This document shows, piece by piece, positions 17,683-26,810 of a DNA stretch of 64,000 nt. Made by a program: the position numbers and the translations under genes. The notes beneath the pieces are model-generated. The model was given only the letters and a program-made list of their open reading frames with translations, was not told the origin of the DNA and did no database searches. Origin of the DNA: JAKAWQ01 sp035509315 (GTDB lineage: Bacteria; Pseudomonadota; Alphaproteobacteria; Acetobacterales; Acetobacteraceae); contig DATJLS010000044.1 of the NCBI GenBank assembly GCA_035509315.1, forward strand, positions 35,143 through 99,142. Direction: 5' to 3'. Within the stretch, counting starts at the first letter, position 1; every line of letters begins with the position of its first letter.

Positions 17683-18518
17683 GCGGCGCATGGCGCTGGC
17701 GGCAGCGGCTTGTCTTGGCGCCTCTGCTCCTCTTGTCACTGGGATTTTCGCTGCTTCCCGTGATCTGGATGGTCTTTACCTCGTTCAAGACGTCGCACGC
17801 GGTGTTCGGCGCGCCCGGACGCCTGCTGCCGCCGGTATGGACCCTCTCGGCCTATCGCGCCGTGCTCGGCGACAGCAATTTCGTGATCTATTTCGCGAAC
17901 AGCCTGTTCGTCAATCTCGGCGCAAGCATTGTCACCGTGGCCCTCGCAACGCTCGCAGGCTACAGCTTCTCACGCATGCGGATCAGAGGGAAGCAGGCCG
18001 TCATGCTGGGGATTCTTGCAACGCAGATGTTCCCTTCGGCGGTGCTTCTGATCGCGCTCTATGTCATCTTTCGCGATCTCGGTTTGCTCGATTCCTATGC
18101 CAGCCTCATTCTCTCCTATGTCACGCTCGGCCTGCCGTTCAGCGTATGGATGATGCGCGGCTTCGCCGAGGCGGTGCCGATCGATGTCGAGGAGGCCGCC
18201 ATGATCGATGGGTGCGGCCGTCTCCAGGCGCTGTGGCGCGTCGTGGTGCCGATGATGCTCCCCGGGATGATCGCGGTCGCCCTCTTCAGCTTCCTGGTCG
18301 GCTGGAACGATCTGGTGTGGGCCCTCACGCTCACCACCTCGCCCTCGATGCGCCTCATTCCGCCGGGCTTTGTCGCAACCTATGTCGGACAGTTCCAGAC
18401 CTACTGGAACCAGCTCATGGCGGGCTCCGTTCTGGTGAGCCTCCCCACCGTCATCATTTTTACGCTGCTGCAAAAATATCTCGTCCAGGGGATCACCTCG
18501 GGAGCCGTGAAGGGATAG
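17679..18518 (+). CDS. CUT1 sugar ABC transporter permease (MalG/UgpE type)
   Basis: A 279-aa membrane protein with six hydrophobic segments. The EAA loop is VDVEEAAMIDGCGRLQALW-like (at about residues 170-190). The ATG at 17679 overlaps the previous stop. It forms the second half of the translocation channel with the product of 16804. No MalK-type ATPase with a TOBE domain follows; the next gene is an enolase-superfamily dehydratase. Confidence 0.92.
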   Translation: MSGAWRWRQRLVLAPLLLLSLGFSLLPVIWMVFTSFKTSHAVFGAPGRLLPPVWTLSAYRAVLGDSNFVIYFANSLFVNLGASIVTVALATLAGYSFSRMRIRGKQAVMLGILATQMFPSAVLLIALYVIFRDLGLLDSYASLILSYVTLGLPFSVWMMRGFAEAVPIDVEEAAMIDGCGRLQALWRVVVPMMLPGMIAVALFSFLVGWNDLVWALTLTTSPSMRLIPPGFVATYVGQFQTYWNQLMAGSVLVSLPTVIIFTLLQKYLVQGITSGAVKG

Positions 18519-18628
18519 AGGCAGGCGTCGTCGATCAAGACCGGAGCAAGGGGCAAAGTCATGCGAAACGTCTGTGAACAGGGGGCGGACATCGAGTGGA
18601 GGGAACGGCGCGCGAGAGGAGCGTCGCG

Positions 18629-19801
18629 ATGAAGATCAGCGCCGTGCGCAGTCTCGTGGTCAATGCCGACATGCGGAACTGGGTATTCGTGCGGGTCGAC
18701 ACGGACGAGCCCGGCCTGTTCGGCTGGGGCGAGGCGACGCTCGAGTGGAAAACCGGCGCCGTGGTGGGGGCCGTTGCCGATCTGACGCCTCTCGTCATCG
18801 GGCGGGATCCGCGAGATATCGGCCAACTCGTCCGGATCATGATCAAGCACGGCTTCTGGCCGCCTGGGGTGATCGGGCGCAGCGCGATCAGCGGCATTGA
18901 GATCGCGCTTTGGGACATCCTCGGCAAGTCCCTCGGCCAGCCCGTCTGGCGGCTTCTCGGCGGGGCGGCGCGCGATCGTATCCGGGTCTATACCCATCTC
19001 GGTCTCGGCGAGATGAAGGCGGTCTACGAGACCACCAGTGCGGCGGCCCTGGTCGATCGCGGCCGCGCGGTGGTGGAGCGCGGCTATCGTGCGGTGAAGG
19101 TGGTGATCGTCCCCTATACGCACTACACCGCCTCGCCACGACAGGTGGACGATGTCGCTGCGATGATGAAAGCGCTCCGCGAGGCGGTTGGCGACAGCAT
19201 CGAGATCATGGTCGATTTCCATGGCCGCCCGGCTTCGGTCAGCGCAGCACTTGCCTATATCGAGGCCCTGGCCCCGTACCGGCCGATGTTCGTCGAAGAA
19301 CCGGTACAACCCGGCGATCCGCAGGCGATGGCGGCGGTGACCGTACGCTCGCCATGCCCGGTCGCCGCCGGAGAGCGGCTCGTCGATCCGCGCGAGTTCG
19401 ACGCGCTTTTCCGCCGCCGCGCGCTTCACATCGCCCAGCCCGATCTCTGCCATTGCGGAGGATTCTCCGAGGTGCGCAAGATCGCGGGGATGGCGGAGGC
19501 TGCCGGCATCGGCCTCGCGCCGCACAATCCGCTCGGCCCCATCGCCACCATCGCGGCATGGCATTTCGCGATCGCAACGCCCGGCGTGGTCATTCAGGAG
19601 GAAATGTCCGGCGCGGTCCCCTGGTTCGGCGAGGTGGTCTCGGGTCTGCCGCGTCTGAGCGAGGGATTTTGGCTCAAGCCAGAAGTCGTGGGCCTTGGTG
19701 TCACGGTTGATGAGGAGGTCGCGGCGCGCCACCCATTTGCGCCCGAGATTCTGCACGCTGCCAATGCGGTGCTGGACGATGGAACGATCGTGGATTGGTG
19801 A
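18629..19801 (+). CDS. enolase-superfamily dehydratase, galactonate dehydratase-like
   Basis: A 390-aa mandelate racemase/muconate-lactonizing-type enzyme that dehydrates an aldonate to a 2-keto-3-deoxy acid. The start at 18629 has GAGAGGAGC upstream. The three metal ligands are visible in IMVDFHGR (Asp), MFVEEPVQPG (Glu) and VAAGERLVD (Glu). Catalytic histidines appear in DFHGR and in LAPHNPLGPIA, the arrangement of D-galactonate dehydratase (DgoD). Length fits DgoD. It lies between a CUT1 importer and a CUT2 importer and near a lactonase gene, consistent with sugar-acid catabolism. Exact substrate stereochemistry needs assay, so no symbol is given. Confidence 0.85.
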   Translation: MKISAVRSLVVNADMRNWVFVRVDTDEPGLFGWGEATLEWKTGAVVGAVADLTPLVIGRDPRDIGQLVRIMIKHGFWPPGVIGRSAISGIEIALWDILGKSLGQPVWRLLGGAARDRIRVYTHLGLGEMKAVYETTSAAALVDRGRAVVERGYRAVKVVIVPYTHYTASPRQVDDVAAMMKALREAVGDSIEIMVDFHGRPASVSAALAYIEALAPYRPMFVEEPVQPGDPQAMAAVTVRSPCPVAAGERLVDPREFDALFRRRALHIAQPDLCHCGGFSEVRKIAGMAEAAGIGLAPHNPLGPIATIAAWHFAIATPGVVIQEEMSGAVPWFGEVVSGLPRLSEGFWLKPEVVGLGVTVDEEVAARHPFAPEILHAANAVLDDGTIVDW

Positions 19802-19882
19802 CGCCATAGCCTCCTCGTTCGCGGATTCCGGGGTGAATCCCTTCGGAACCGCCCACCTTCACTGTGGGCGCTTCTGCCCGCG

Positions 19883-20842
19883 ATGAGTGTTTGGAAGACT
19901 TTCCCGCGGCGGATCGGCTCGGTCTGGATCGCGGTGATCGCGCTCTATCTCTTCTCGGGCCTGGCATCGCCGGCGATGCTGACGCTGCACCAGCTCCTGA
20001 ACGTGCTCCAGGTCGCCGCCTTTCTCGGTGTCGTGTCGCTTGGGGAGACCTTCGCCCTGCTGGTGGCGGGGATCGATCTCTCGGTCGCCGGGGTCGTGAC
20101 CATGACCAATATCCTGGCCACGGCCTTCATGGGCGGCCCTGGGGGATCGATTGCCCTTGGGGTCGCCGTGCCGCTGGCGGTGGCTGCGATCGTGGGCGTG
20201 ATCAACGGCCTGCTGGTAGCGATCGTGGACATCACGCCGCTGATCGCGACCCTCGGCAGCAACGCTGTCCTCTACGGTGGCGCTCTGCTCTACACCGGCG
20301 GCGCGCCGCATGGGGGAACCCGGCCCGGCTTTGCCGTGCTGGGCCAGGGCTCGGTTGGCGGACTTCCCGCGAGCATGCTCATCTGGTTCGCAATTGCCCT
20401 GGCCTGCACCGTGCTGCTGCGGCACACGGTGTACGGGCGCCGCCTGTACGCGATCGGCGCCAATGCGCGCGCGGCGCGTTTCACGGGCATCGCCGTAAAG
20501 CCGATCCTCATCTCCGCCTATGTCGCATCCAGCCTGCTCGCGGCGATGGGCGGGCTCCTGTTGACCGCCTATATCGGCCAACCCGCGCTTGGTATCGGCG
20601 ATCAGTTCCTCTTCACCTCGATCGCGGCCGTTGTGGTCGGCGGCACCGCCCTGACCGGCGGAGTGGGCGGCGTCGGCGGCACGGTTGGCGGAGCGCTGCT
20701 GATTACCGAGCTCAACAGCGTCACCGATATCCTGCGCGTCTCGACGGGCGTGCAATACCTGGTTCAGGGCACCATCATCGCGCTGAGCGTCCTGCTCTAC
20801 CGCAGCATCGACCGGGCCCGTCGGACTCGCGAAACGACGTAA
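19883..20842 (+). CDS. CUT2 sugar ABC transporter permease
   Basis: A 319-aa RbsC-type permease: GIDLSVAGVVTMTN, INGLLVAIVDITPLIATLG and IGANARAARFTGI landmarks across about nine helices. ATG 19883 gives the family N-terminus. It forms an importer with the receptor at 20868 and the ATPase-permease fusion at 21932. The transporter therefore carries two permease domains on two separate chains. Confidence 0.92.
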   Translation: MSVWKTFPRRIGSVWIAVIALYLFSGLASPAMLTLHQLLNVLQVAAFLGVVSLGETFALLVAGIDLSVAGVVTMTNILATAFMGGPGGSIALGVAVPLAVAAIVGVINGLLVAIVDITPLIATLGSNAVLYGGALLYTGGAPHGGTRPGFAVLGQGSVGGLPASMLIWFAIALACTVLLRHTVYGRRLYAIGANARAARFTGIAVKPILISAYVASSLLAAMGGLLLTAYIGQPALGIGDQFLFTSIAAVVVGGTALTGGVGGVGGTVGGALLITELNSVTDILRVSTGVQYLVQGTIIALSVLLYRSIDRARRTRETT

Positions 20843-20867
20843 CCGAAAACCACAAGGGAGGATTGCC

Positions 20868-21935
20868 ATGATGAAGTCCATGCCACGGCGCACGCTGCTT
20901 GGGGCGGCAGGCGCGCTCGTCGCCATGCCGGCCTTTGCCGACGTCATTTCCTCGGCGAAGATGACGGCGAGCGGCGGTATGGTCGGCGGAGCCGCAACCA
21001 GGAAGAAGCCGCCCTATCGCATCGGATTCTCGAACGGTTTCTCCGGCAATACCTGGCGCACCGAGATGCTGGCCTCGCTCCATAACGAGGCGAATCGTCA
21101 CCCCGAGATCAAGCAGCTGATCGTGATCGACGGGCAGGGGAGCATCACGAAGCAGGTCCACGACATCCAGAACCTTGCCGCGCAAGAGGTGGATGCGATC
21201 CTCTGTATCGCCAATTCTGGCACGGCGGTGGCGCCTGCACTGCGAACCGCGACCCACGAAGGGATCGTCACCGTGCCCTTCAACCTGCCCGTGTCCGGAA
21301 CGGAGTGGACGGCCTATACAGGCACCGACCCGAGCAACAAAGGCTATGTGCTCGCGAAATGGTTGCGCGGCGTCCTGAACGGGGAAGGAAAGATCATTGC
21401 GCTCGGCGGCATTCCCGGCAACTCGTACACCGCCGCCGCCTGGGCGGGCGCGAAGAAGGCCTTCGCCGGATCCAAGATCGAGGTCCTCGCCTTCAAGGAT
21501 GCATTCTGGGAGGAGGATAAGGCAAAGGTCGTCACGGCCGACCTTCTCGCGGCGTACCCTGAGATCGACGGGATTTGGGCCGACGGCGCGCAAGACGGCG
21601 CAGGGGCGGAGCTTGCCCTGCTGGCGGCGCATCGCCCGCTCGTCCCGGTAACCGGGGATGATTACAATGGATTGCTCAAGCTTTATGCCCGCTACCATGC
21701 GAGCGAACCGAAGTTCGATATCGCCGAGTTGTCCGAGCCGACCTGGGAAAGCGTGGTGGCGCTGCGCCTCGCGCTGAAACTCCTTCGGGGCGAGCAGGTC
21801 CCCAAGGAGACGATCATCACCCCGCAGCTGATCACGAGCGCCAACTATCAGCAGTACATCAGGGCCGATCTGCCGGATGGCGTCTATGTCGACACCAACC
21901 TTACGCAGGCGCAGCTCAAGACGCTGTTCGGATGA
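20868..21935 (+). CDS. CUT2 sugar ABC transporter substrate-binding protein
   Basis: A 355-aa periplasmic receptor. ATG 20868 follows AAGGGAGGATTGCC. The N-terminus MMKSMPRRTLLGAAGALVAM contains PRRTLL before a hydrophobic core, so it is a possible Tat signal. The body includes YRIGFSNGFSGNTWRTEML, IVIDGQGSITKQVHDIQNL and VDAILCIANSGTAV, typical of Peripla_BP_4. The stop overlaps the fusion gene start (ATGA). Confidence 0.92.
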   Translation: MMKSMPRRTLLGAAGALVAMPAFADVISSAKMTASGGMVGGAATRKKPPYRIGFSNGFSGNTWRTEMLASLHNEANRHPEIKQLIVIDGQGSITKQVHDIQNLAAQEVDAILCIANSGTAVAPALRTATHEGIVTVPFNLPVSGTEWTAYTGTDPSNKGYVLAKWLRGVLNGEGKIIALGGIPGNSYTAAAWAGAKKAFAGSKIEVLAFKDAFWEEDKAKVVTADLLAAYPEIDGIWADGAQDGAGAELALLAAHRPLVPVTGDDYNGLLKLYARYHASEPKFDIAELSEPTWESVVALRLALKLLRGEQVPKETIITPQLITSANYQQYIRADLPDGVYVDTNLTQAQLKTLFG

Positions 21936-24412
21936 ATCGCGCCGTCGGCGCCGCTGTCCTCGAAGTCGTTGGGGTCAGCAAGAGCTATCCAGGCGTACGT
22001 GCCCTCGATCACGTTTCCTTCGCGGCGCGCGCGGGCGAGGTGCATGGGCTTGTCGGTGAGAACGGAGCCGGCAAATCGACCCTGATGCGCATTCTCTCGG
22101 GGGCCGAGCCGCCGGATGAAGGTCGCCTCCTCGCGTTCGGCAAGACGCTCACGCTGGCCGATCCCGCGTCGGCCCATGGCGCGGGCATCCACATGGTCTG
22201 GCAGGACACGAGGCTCGTTCCCGATCTCGACGTGGCGCAGAACATTGCGCTCGGGCACGAGGCGGGCGGCAGGCTGCTGATCGATCGTCGCGCGATCGAT
22301 CAGCGGGCGCGTGCGGCGCTTGCCCGCCTCGGCCTTGATCTCGACCCCCGGGCCCTGGTGCGCACGCTGCAGCCGGCGGAACGGCAGATGGTGGAGATCG
22401 CGCGGGCGCTGGATGGCGACGCGCGGGTGCTGATGCTCGACGAGCCGACGACGGCGCTTTCGGCCCTCGAGACCGATCGCCTGCTCGGGATCCTGCGCGA
22501 GCTCGCCGTGCAGGGCGCGGCGATCGTCTTCGTCTCGCACCGCCTGCGCGAGGTGATGTCGGTGACCGACAGGGTGACGGTCATGAAGGATGGCGAGGTC
22601 GTCACCGCCGCGCCCACCGTGGGGCTCACCGAGGACGAGGTGGTACGGTTGATGGTCGGCCGCCCGATCGCCGATATCTTCCCGCCCCACGCGGCCGCGG
22701 CGGGCGCGGTCCGCCTTGAGCTCGACGGGTTCGCCGTGCCGGGGCGCCTCGGCCCGATTTCCCTAAACGCGCGGGCCGGCCTGATCGTCGGGATCGGCGG
22801 CATCGCCGGCAACGGCCAGCAGGCGCTGGTCCATGCCCTGTTCGGGCTGCTCCCGACCAAGGGAAAGATGCGAGTGGACGGCGAGCGGCTCGCCTTGTCC
22901 TCGCCGCATGCGGCAATCGCCGCGGGGCTGGTGCTGGTGCCGGGCGATCGCCGCGGCGAGGCGCTGTTTCCGCCCCATTCCGTGCGCGAGAACATCACCC
23001 TGCCCCATCTGGCGGGTCTGGCACGAGGCGGGCTGATTTTCGGCGCGACCGAGCGGCGCTGCGCCGAAGCGGCGATCAGACGTCTTGCCATCCGCACGCC
23101 GTCAGCCGAGCAGCCCGTGGCCTTCCTCAGCGGCGGCAACCAGCAGAAGGTCGTGCTCGCGCGCTGGCAGATCGGTGAGCCCAAGGTGCTCGTGTTCGAA
23201 GAGCCGACCCAGGGGGTCGATGTCGGCACACGGGCACAGATCTATCGCCTGATCCGAAGCCTCGCGGATGCGGGAGCCGCGGTGATCCTCCTCACCTCCG
23301 ATCTCATTGAGCTCCTCGGTCTCGCCGATGAGATCGTGGTGCTCTCGCGCGGCCAGATCGTCGATCGGATGGTGGCGGCAGAGGCAAGCGAGGAGCGCGT
23401 GATCGGCGCGGCCGTGCGCGCCAGCACGGGGCAGAGCGGGGTGCCATCGCGCGAACGCGGTGTGCGCCCCGGTGGGCGGTATCTCGGCCCGGCGATGCTG
23501 GGCGGGTTGCTCGCGATGATGGTGGCGCTTGCCACCTGGCGTTCTCCCTATTTCCTGACAGCACGCAATCTCGCCGATCTGGCGACGCAATTGGCCCCGC
23601 TCGCCATCGCATCCCTTGGCCAGATGGCCGTGATCCTGCTCGGCGGAATCGATCTCGCCGTGGGACCGACGATCAGTCTCGTCACCGGCATCGCGTCCTG
23701 GACCATCGTCGGCAACGGGGCCGGCGCCATAGCCGCCGGTATCGTGCTCGCCATGGCCACGGGCGTCGCGATTGGCGGAGTGAATGCGTTCCTCATCGTT
23801 CGGTTGGGGCTTTCGGACCTGATCGCCACCTTGGCAAGCTATTCGTTCGTTTTCGGCCTCGCGCTCATCGTGCGCCCAAGCCCAGGCGGCGAGATCGGCG
23901 ATCGGTTCCTGAACCTCGCGTCCGCTTCCCTGGGCGGCGTCCCGGTGATCGCGCTCTTGACGCTCGGTCTCTACATCGCCGCCGAGTCTCTGCTTTTCCG
24001 CGGGCGGATCGGAGCCCGGCTTTACGCCACGGGCTCGCGCGCCGAGGCAGGTTTTGCCGCCGGGCTCAACATCGCCCGAATCAGAATCACGGCCTATCTC
24101 TTCTGCGGGCTGATGGCGGCGGTTGCGGGGCTGCTGGTGGCCGCCGAGATCGGCAGCGGCGATCCGCAAGCGGGTACCCCCTTCACGCTGACCTCGATCA
24201 CCGCGGTCGTAGTGGGCGGGACGTCCATTTTCGGCGGCTCGGGGACAGCGCTTGGCACGTTGCTCGGCGCGCTGCTAGTGATCGTGCTGCAAAACGTCCT
24301 CAGTCAGCTGCAGGTCAGCGCCTATACGCAATATGTCTGGACCGGCGTGATCACGTTGATCGCGGTGGCGCTCTATGCCTGGCGTGGCCGGCGAAGGGAG
24401 GAAACGGGATGA
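21932..24412 (+). CDS. fused CUT2 ATPase-permease (two NBDs plus membrane domain)
   Basis: One 826-aa chain joins an RbsA-type double ATPase to an RbsC-type permease, normally two proteins. NBD1 has GENGAGKST (about 44-52) and LMLDEPTTALS. NBD2 has LSGGNQQKVVLARW (about 395) and VFEEPTQGVDVG. After a linker (about 490-515) the membrane half begins at GPAMLGGLLAMMVALA and carries GGIDLAVGPTISL and VNAFLIVRLGLSDLIATLA. There is no stop or frameshift at the junction, and composition is uniform, so the fusion appears genuine. It overlaps the receptor upstream and the lactonase downstream by four bases each. Confidence 0.93.
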   Translation: MNRAVGAAVLEVVGVSKSYPGVRALDHVSFAARAGEVHGLVGENGAGKSTLMRILSGAEPPDEGRLLAFGKTLTLADPASAHGAGIHMVWQDTRLVPDLDVAQNIALGHEAGGRLLIDRRAIDQRARAALARLGLDLDPRALVRTLQPAERQMVEIARALDGDARVLMLDEPTTALSALETDRLLGILRELAVQGAAIVFVSHRLREVMSVTDRVTVMKDGEVVTAAPTVGLTEDEVVRLMVGRPIADIFPPHAAAAGAVRLELDGFAVPGRLGPISLNARAGLIVGIGGIAGNGQQALVHALFGLLPTKGKMRVDGERLALSSPHAAIAAGLVLVPGDRRGEALFPPHSVRENITLPHLAGLARGGLIFGATERRCAEAAIRRLAIRTPSAEQPVAFLSGGNQQKVVLARWQIGEPKVLVFEEPTQGVDVGTRAQIYRLIRSLADAGAAVILLTSDLIELLGLADEIVVLSRGQIVDRMVAAEASEERVIGAAVRASTGQSGVPSRERGVRPGGRYLGPAMLGGLLAMMVALATWRSPYFLTARNLADLATQLAPLAIASLGQMAVILLGGIDLAVGPTISLVTGIASWTIVGNGAGAIAAGIVLAMATGVAIGGVNAFLIVRLGLSDLIATLASYSFVFGLALIVRPSPGGEIGDRFLNLASASLGGVPVIALLTLGLYIAAESLLFRGRIGARLYATGSRAEAGFAAGLNIARIRITAYLFCGLMAAVAGLLVAAEIGSGDPQAGTPFTLTSITAVVVGGTSIFGGSGTALGTLLGALLVIVLQNVLSQLQVSAYTQYVWTGVITLIAVALYAWRGRRREETG

Positions 24413-25284
24413 CGCTCGAGATTGCCGAGGTGGTGCCGGCCGGGAACAGGCTGGGCGAAGGCCCGGTATGGTGCTCGCACGAGCAGGCACTCTATTGGGT
24501 GGATATCGAGAAAAGTTGCCTCCAGCGCGTCCACCCCGAGAGTGGGGCCTTGCGGAGATGGGAGCTGCCGGAGCGGGTCGGCTCGCTGGCGCTGCGCGAG
24601 TCAGGTGGCGCGGTGCTTGCCCTGGCGTCGGGGTTTGCGTTTTTCGATTTCGCGAGCGGTGCGCTCGAGCGCCTCGCGGCGCCCGAGAAGGACAATCCGC
24701 GCAATCGATTCAATGACGGCAAATGCGACCGGGCCGGACGGTTCTGGGCGGGAACGATGGACGATCGCCTGAGCGAGCACACTGGAGCTCTTTATCGGCT
24801 CGACCCCGATCTCTCCTGCCGTCGCATGGCAGCGGGGATCGGCATTCCGAACAGCATCGCCTGGAGCGCTGACGATCGTGTGTTTTACTTCGCCGACACG
24901 ATGGATCGCGCGATCTATGCGTACGATTTCGACTGGGACAGCGGGGCGATCGCCAACCGGCGCGTCTTTTGCACAATGGAGGATCAACCTGGGAATCCGG
25001 ATGGCTCGACAGTCGATGCCGAAGGGTGCCTCTGGAACGCGCAGTGGGATGGCTGGCGGGTGGTGCGCTACGACCCGGGGGGCCGCATCGAGCGCATTGT
25101 TGAGCTTCCGGTCCAGAAGCCGACGAGCTGCATGTTCGGCGGACCGGATCTCACGACACTTTATGTCACTTCGGCGATCTGGGACCTCGACGAGGCGGCT
25201 CTGGCACGGCAACCCCTGGCAGGAAGCCTGCTTGCGATAGAGGTGGGTGTGCGTGGTTTGCCGGAACCACGTTTTGCAGGCTGA
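24409..25284 (+). CDS. SMP-30/gluconolactonase-family lactonase
   Basis: A 291-aa six-bladed beta-propeller of the SMP-30/regucalcin family, which hydrolyses sugar lactones with a divalent metal. Landmarks are LGEGPVWCSHEQALYWVD (metal Glu in EGPVW), RFNDGKCDRAGRFWAGTMD (metal Asn), PNSIAWSADDRVFYFADT and NPDGSTVDAEGCLWNAQWDG (metal Asp). It is translationally coupled to the ABC fusion gene (ATGA). With the dehydratase at 18629 it supports a lactone to aldonate to 2-keto-3-deoxy-acid route. It is the last gene of the operon. Confidence 0.92.
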   Translation: MTLEIAEVVPAGNRLGEGPVWCSHEQALYWVDIEKSCLQRVHPESGALRRWELPERVGSLALRESGGAVLALASGFAFFDFASGALERLAAPEKDNPRNRFNDGKCDRAGRFWAGTMDDRLSEHTGALYRLDPDLSCRRMAAGIGIPNSIAWSADDRVFYFADTMDRAIYAYDFDWDSGAIANRRVFCTMEDQPGNPDGSTVDAEGCLWNAQWDGWRVVRYDPGGRIERIVELPVQKPTSCMFGGPDLTTLYVTSAIWDLDEAALARQPLAGSLLAIEVGVRGLPEPRFAG

Positions 25285-25559
25285 GTGGAGCTCGCTTTGC
25301 GGATTGTCGACTTGGCGGTCGCCCCGCGTCTACCTAGCTAAGGTCCTCTCGTGTCCCGATTCCGAAGCACGTCGCACTGGAATGCGGACGGAATCGGCGC
25401 ACTTGCTCTTTATTTTCAGTGACAGGCTTATCCTTTCCGTTCGTCGCGAAAGGCGACGAACTTCGAGGGCAGGACACCAGAGGCACTTCTGTCGCCTTGC
25501 CTCCTGGACGGAGAAAAGCAGGCCTCATTCGTTCCCGGCGTAGATTCCGGCTACGTAAC

Positions 25560-25912
25560 GGAATCGATCGGGCGCGAAGCACGTCAATTCAGGCACGACC
25601 GTACATCGACCGCGCAAGCCTCTTGATTCTGTTGACCCGGCCATCTGTCCGCCCATTGCTCCAGCGTTCCGGCCCTGCATTCCATGCCACCTCGATGGCC
25701 TGTCGCAATGTTCCGACGAAGCGCCGCATGCCGTGGATGCCGGATCTGCACGCATCGCTCGGCCATATCTGCAATTTCTCCGCCGTGCCGCCATGGAGCA
25801 GGCTTCGAAACCGCATCGCCAGACCGCGCTTTGTCGTCAATTCAGCCGAGGTGGCTTTGAGCGGATCGACGTTGGCAATCTGCCGGGCGGTCATCTGGCG
25901 ACGAAGCCTCAC
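25560..25912 (-). pseudogene. ISL3-family transposase C-terminal remnant
   Basis: The complement reads GGTAEKLQIWPSDACRSGI, MRRFVGTLRQAIEVAWNAGP and WSNGRTDGRVNRIKRLARSM, the C-terminal block of ISL3 transposases. A frameshift near 25585 separates this from ELLRARSIPLRSRN-like residues that complete the family tail. There is no catalytic N-terminus and no terminal repeats were found. It lies just downstream of the galactonate operon, opening a mobile-element graveyard. Confidence 0.75.
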
Positions 25913-26121
25913 ACAAAGTGCCGTTGCAGTCGGAGCCGATCCGGCGGGCGGTCGTCGGGTCTATCGCCCGCACCAAAGGCGGAGCCAGCGATTCCTGGTC
26001 CAAAGACAGCCGCTCATTCCCTTCTCCAGACGGGATCCTGCCGCGCCGGGTGGCGAGGAAACGCGCCCGATGGCGGCATGAACCCGTGTGGCCACGATAG
26101 CGTATATCGGAGAACAGGTGG

Positions 26122-26400
26122 CCCCGGCCGCCACGATCAAGGCGCACTGGGCGTGCGAACAGATCCACCAGCAGCTCAAACGGGAACTCGGACTCGGCAC
26201 ATTCGAGGGACGATCGTGAACCGGCCTGTATCGATACGCGCTGATGAGCGGCATCGCCTTCGCCTGATGGCAGTACCTGCGGCTACGTGCCGCGGCAGCC
26301 CGGGGAAAAAGACGTCAGCCGAGACGGTTTTCCCAAAAGTGACCCTCCCCGCGATCCGTCGCACCGTCATCGCCTACCTGTTCGTGCCACTGCGACGGCC
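26122..26400 (+). pseudogene. IS701-type transposase C-terminal remnant
   Basis: One frame reads ATIKAHWACEQIHQQLKREL then LGTFEGRS, stop (TGA for Trp), TGLYRYALMSGIAFA, stop, WQYLRLR, then TLPAIRRTVIAYLF. This is the C-terminal EQAHQQLKEELGLDHFEGRSW-type block of IS701-like DDE transposases with nonsense mutations. The rest of the element is not recognisable. Confidence 0.7.
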
Positions 26401-26810
26401 AAGCCGATGTCGGTCCTGCCGAAAAAGTTGCCGCTCTGATCAGAAAGAATGCCAAAGCCGTGCCAGGCAGCCGCCTCCGATTCCGGAATAGGAATATTCT
26501 ATTCAGAGATCAAAAACAGGATATGAATCAATGACATGGATTCAGAAGAAGGATATATGCCCGCGTCCGCTTCAACGCCATCCACCAGATGGATGGCTCC
26601 CGCAATGCCGGCGGTTTCTACGTTGTCCTAAGCATAAATTTCATAACCGTATTAGAAACACGCTGCCAGAGGGAGCAGGACTGCAGCCTGCCACAAATAG
26701 GAAAAATCGCTTATTGGCGGAAGCACCAGGACAATCAGGGCAAGCACACAAGAGTGAACCAGTAGCTGGTGCGTCTCCTTGTGAATGGAACGGGATTGTT
26801 CGTGGGCGTT
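26401..26810. other. 410-bp A/T-richer stretch without a recognisable gene
   Basis: No supported coding region is visible. The stretch is lower in G+C than the surroundings and includes a near-palindrome around 26486-26504 (GAATAGGAATATTCTATTC). It lies between the IS701 remnant and the 3' end of the antiporter gene. Confidence 0.4.
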
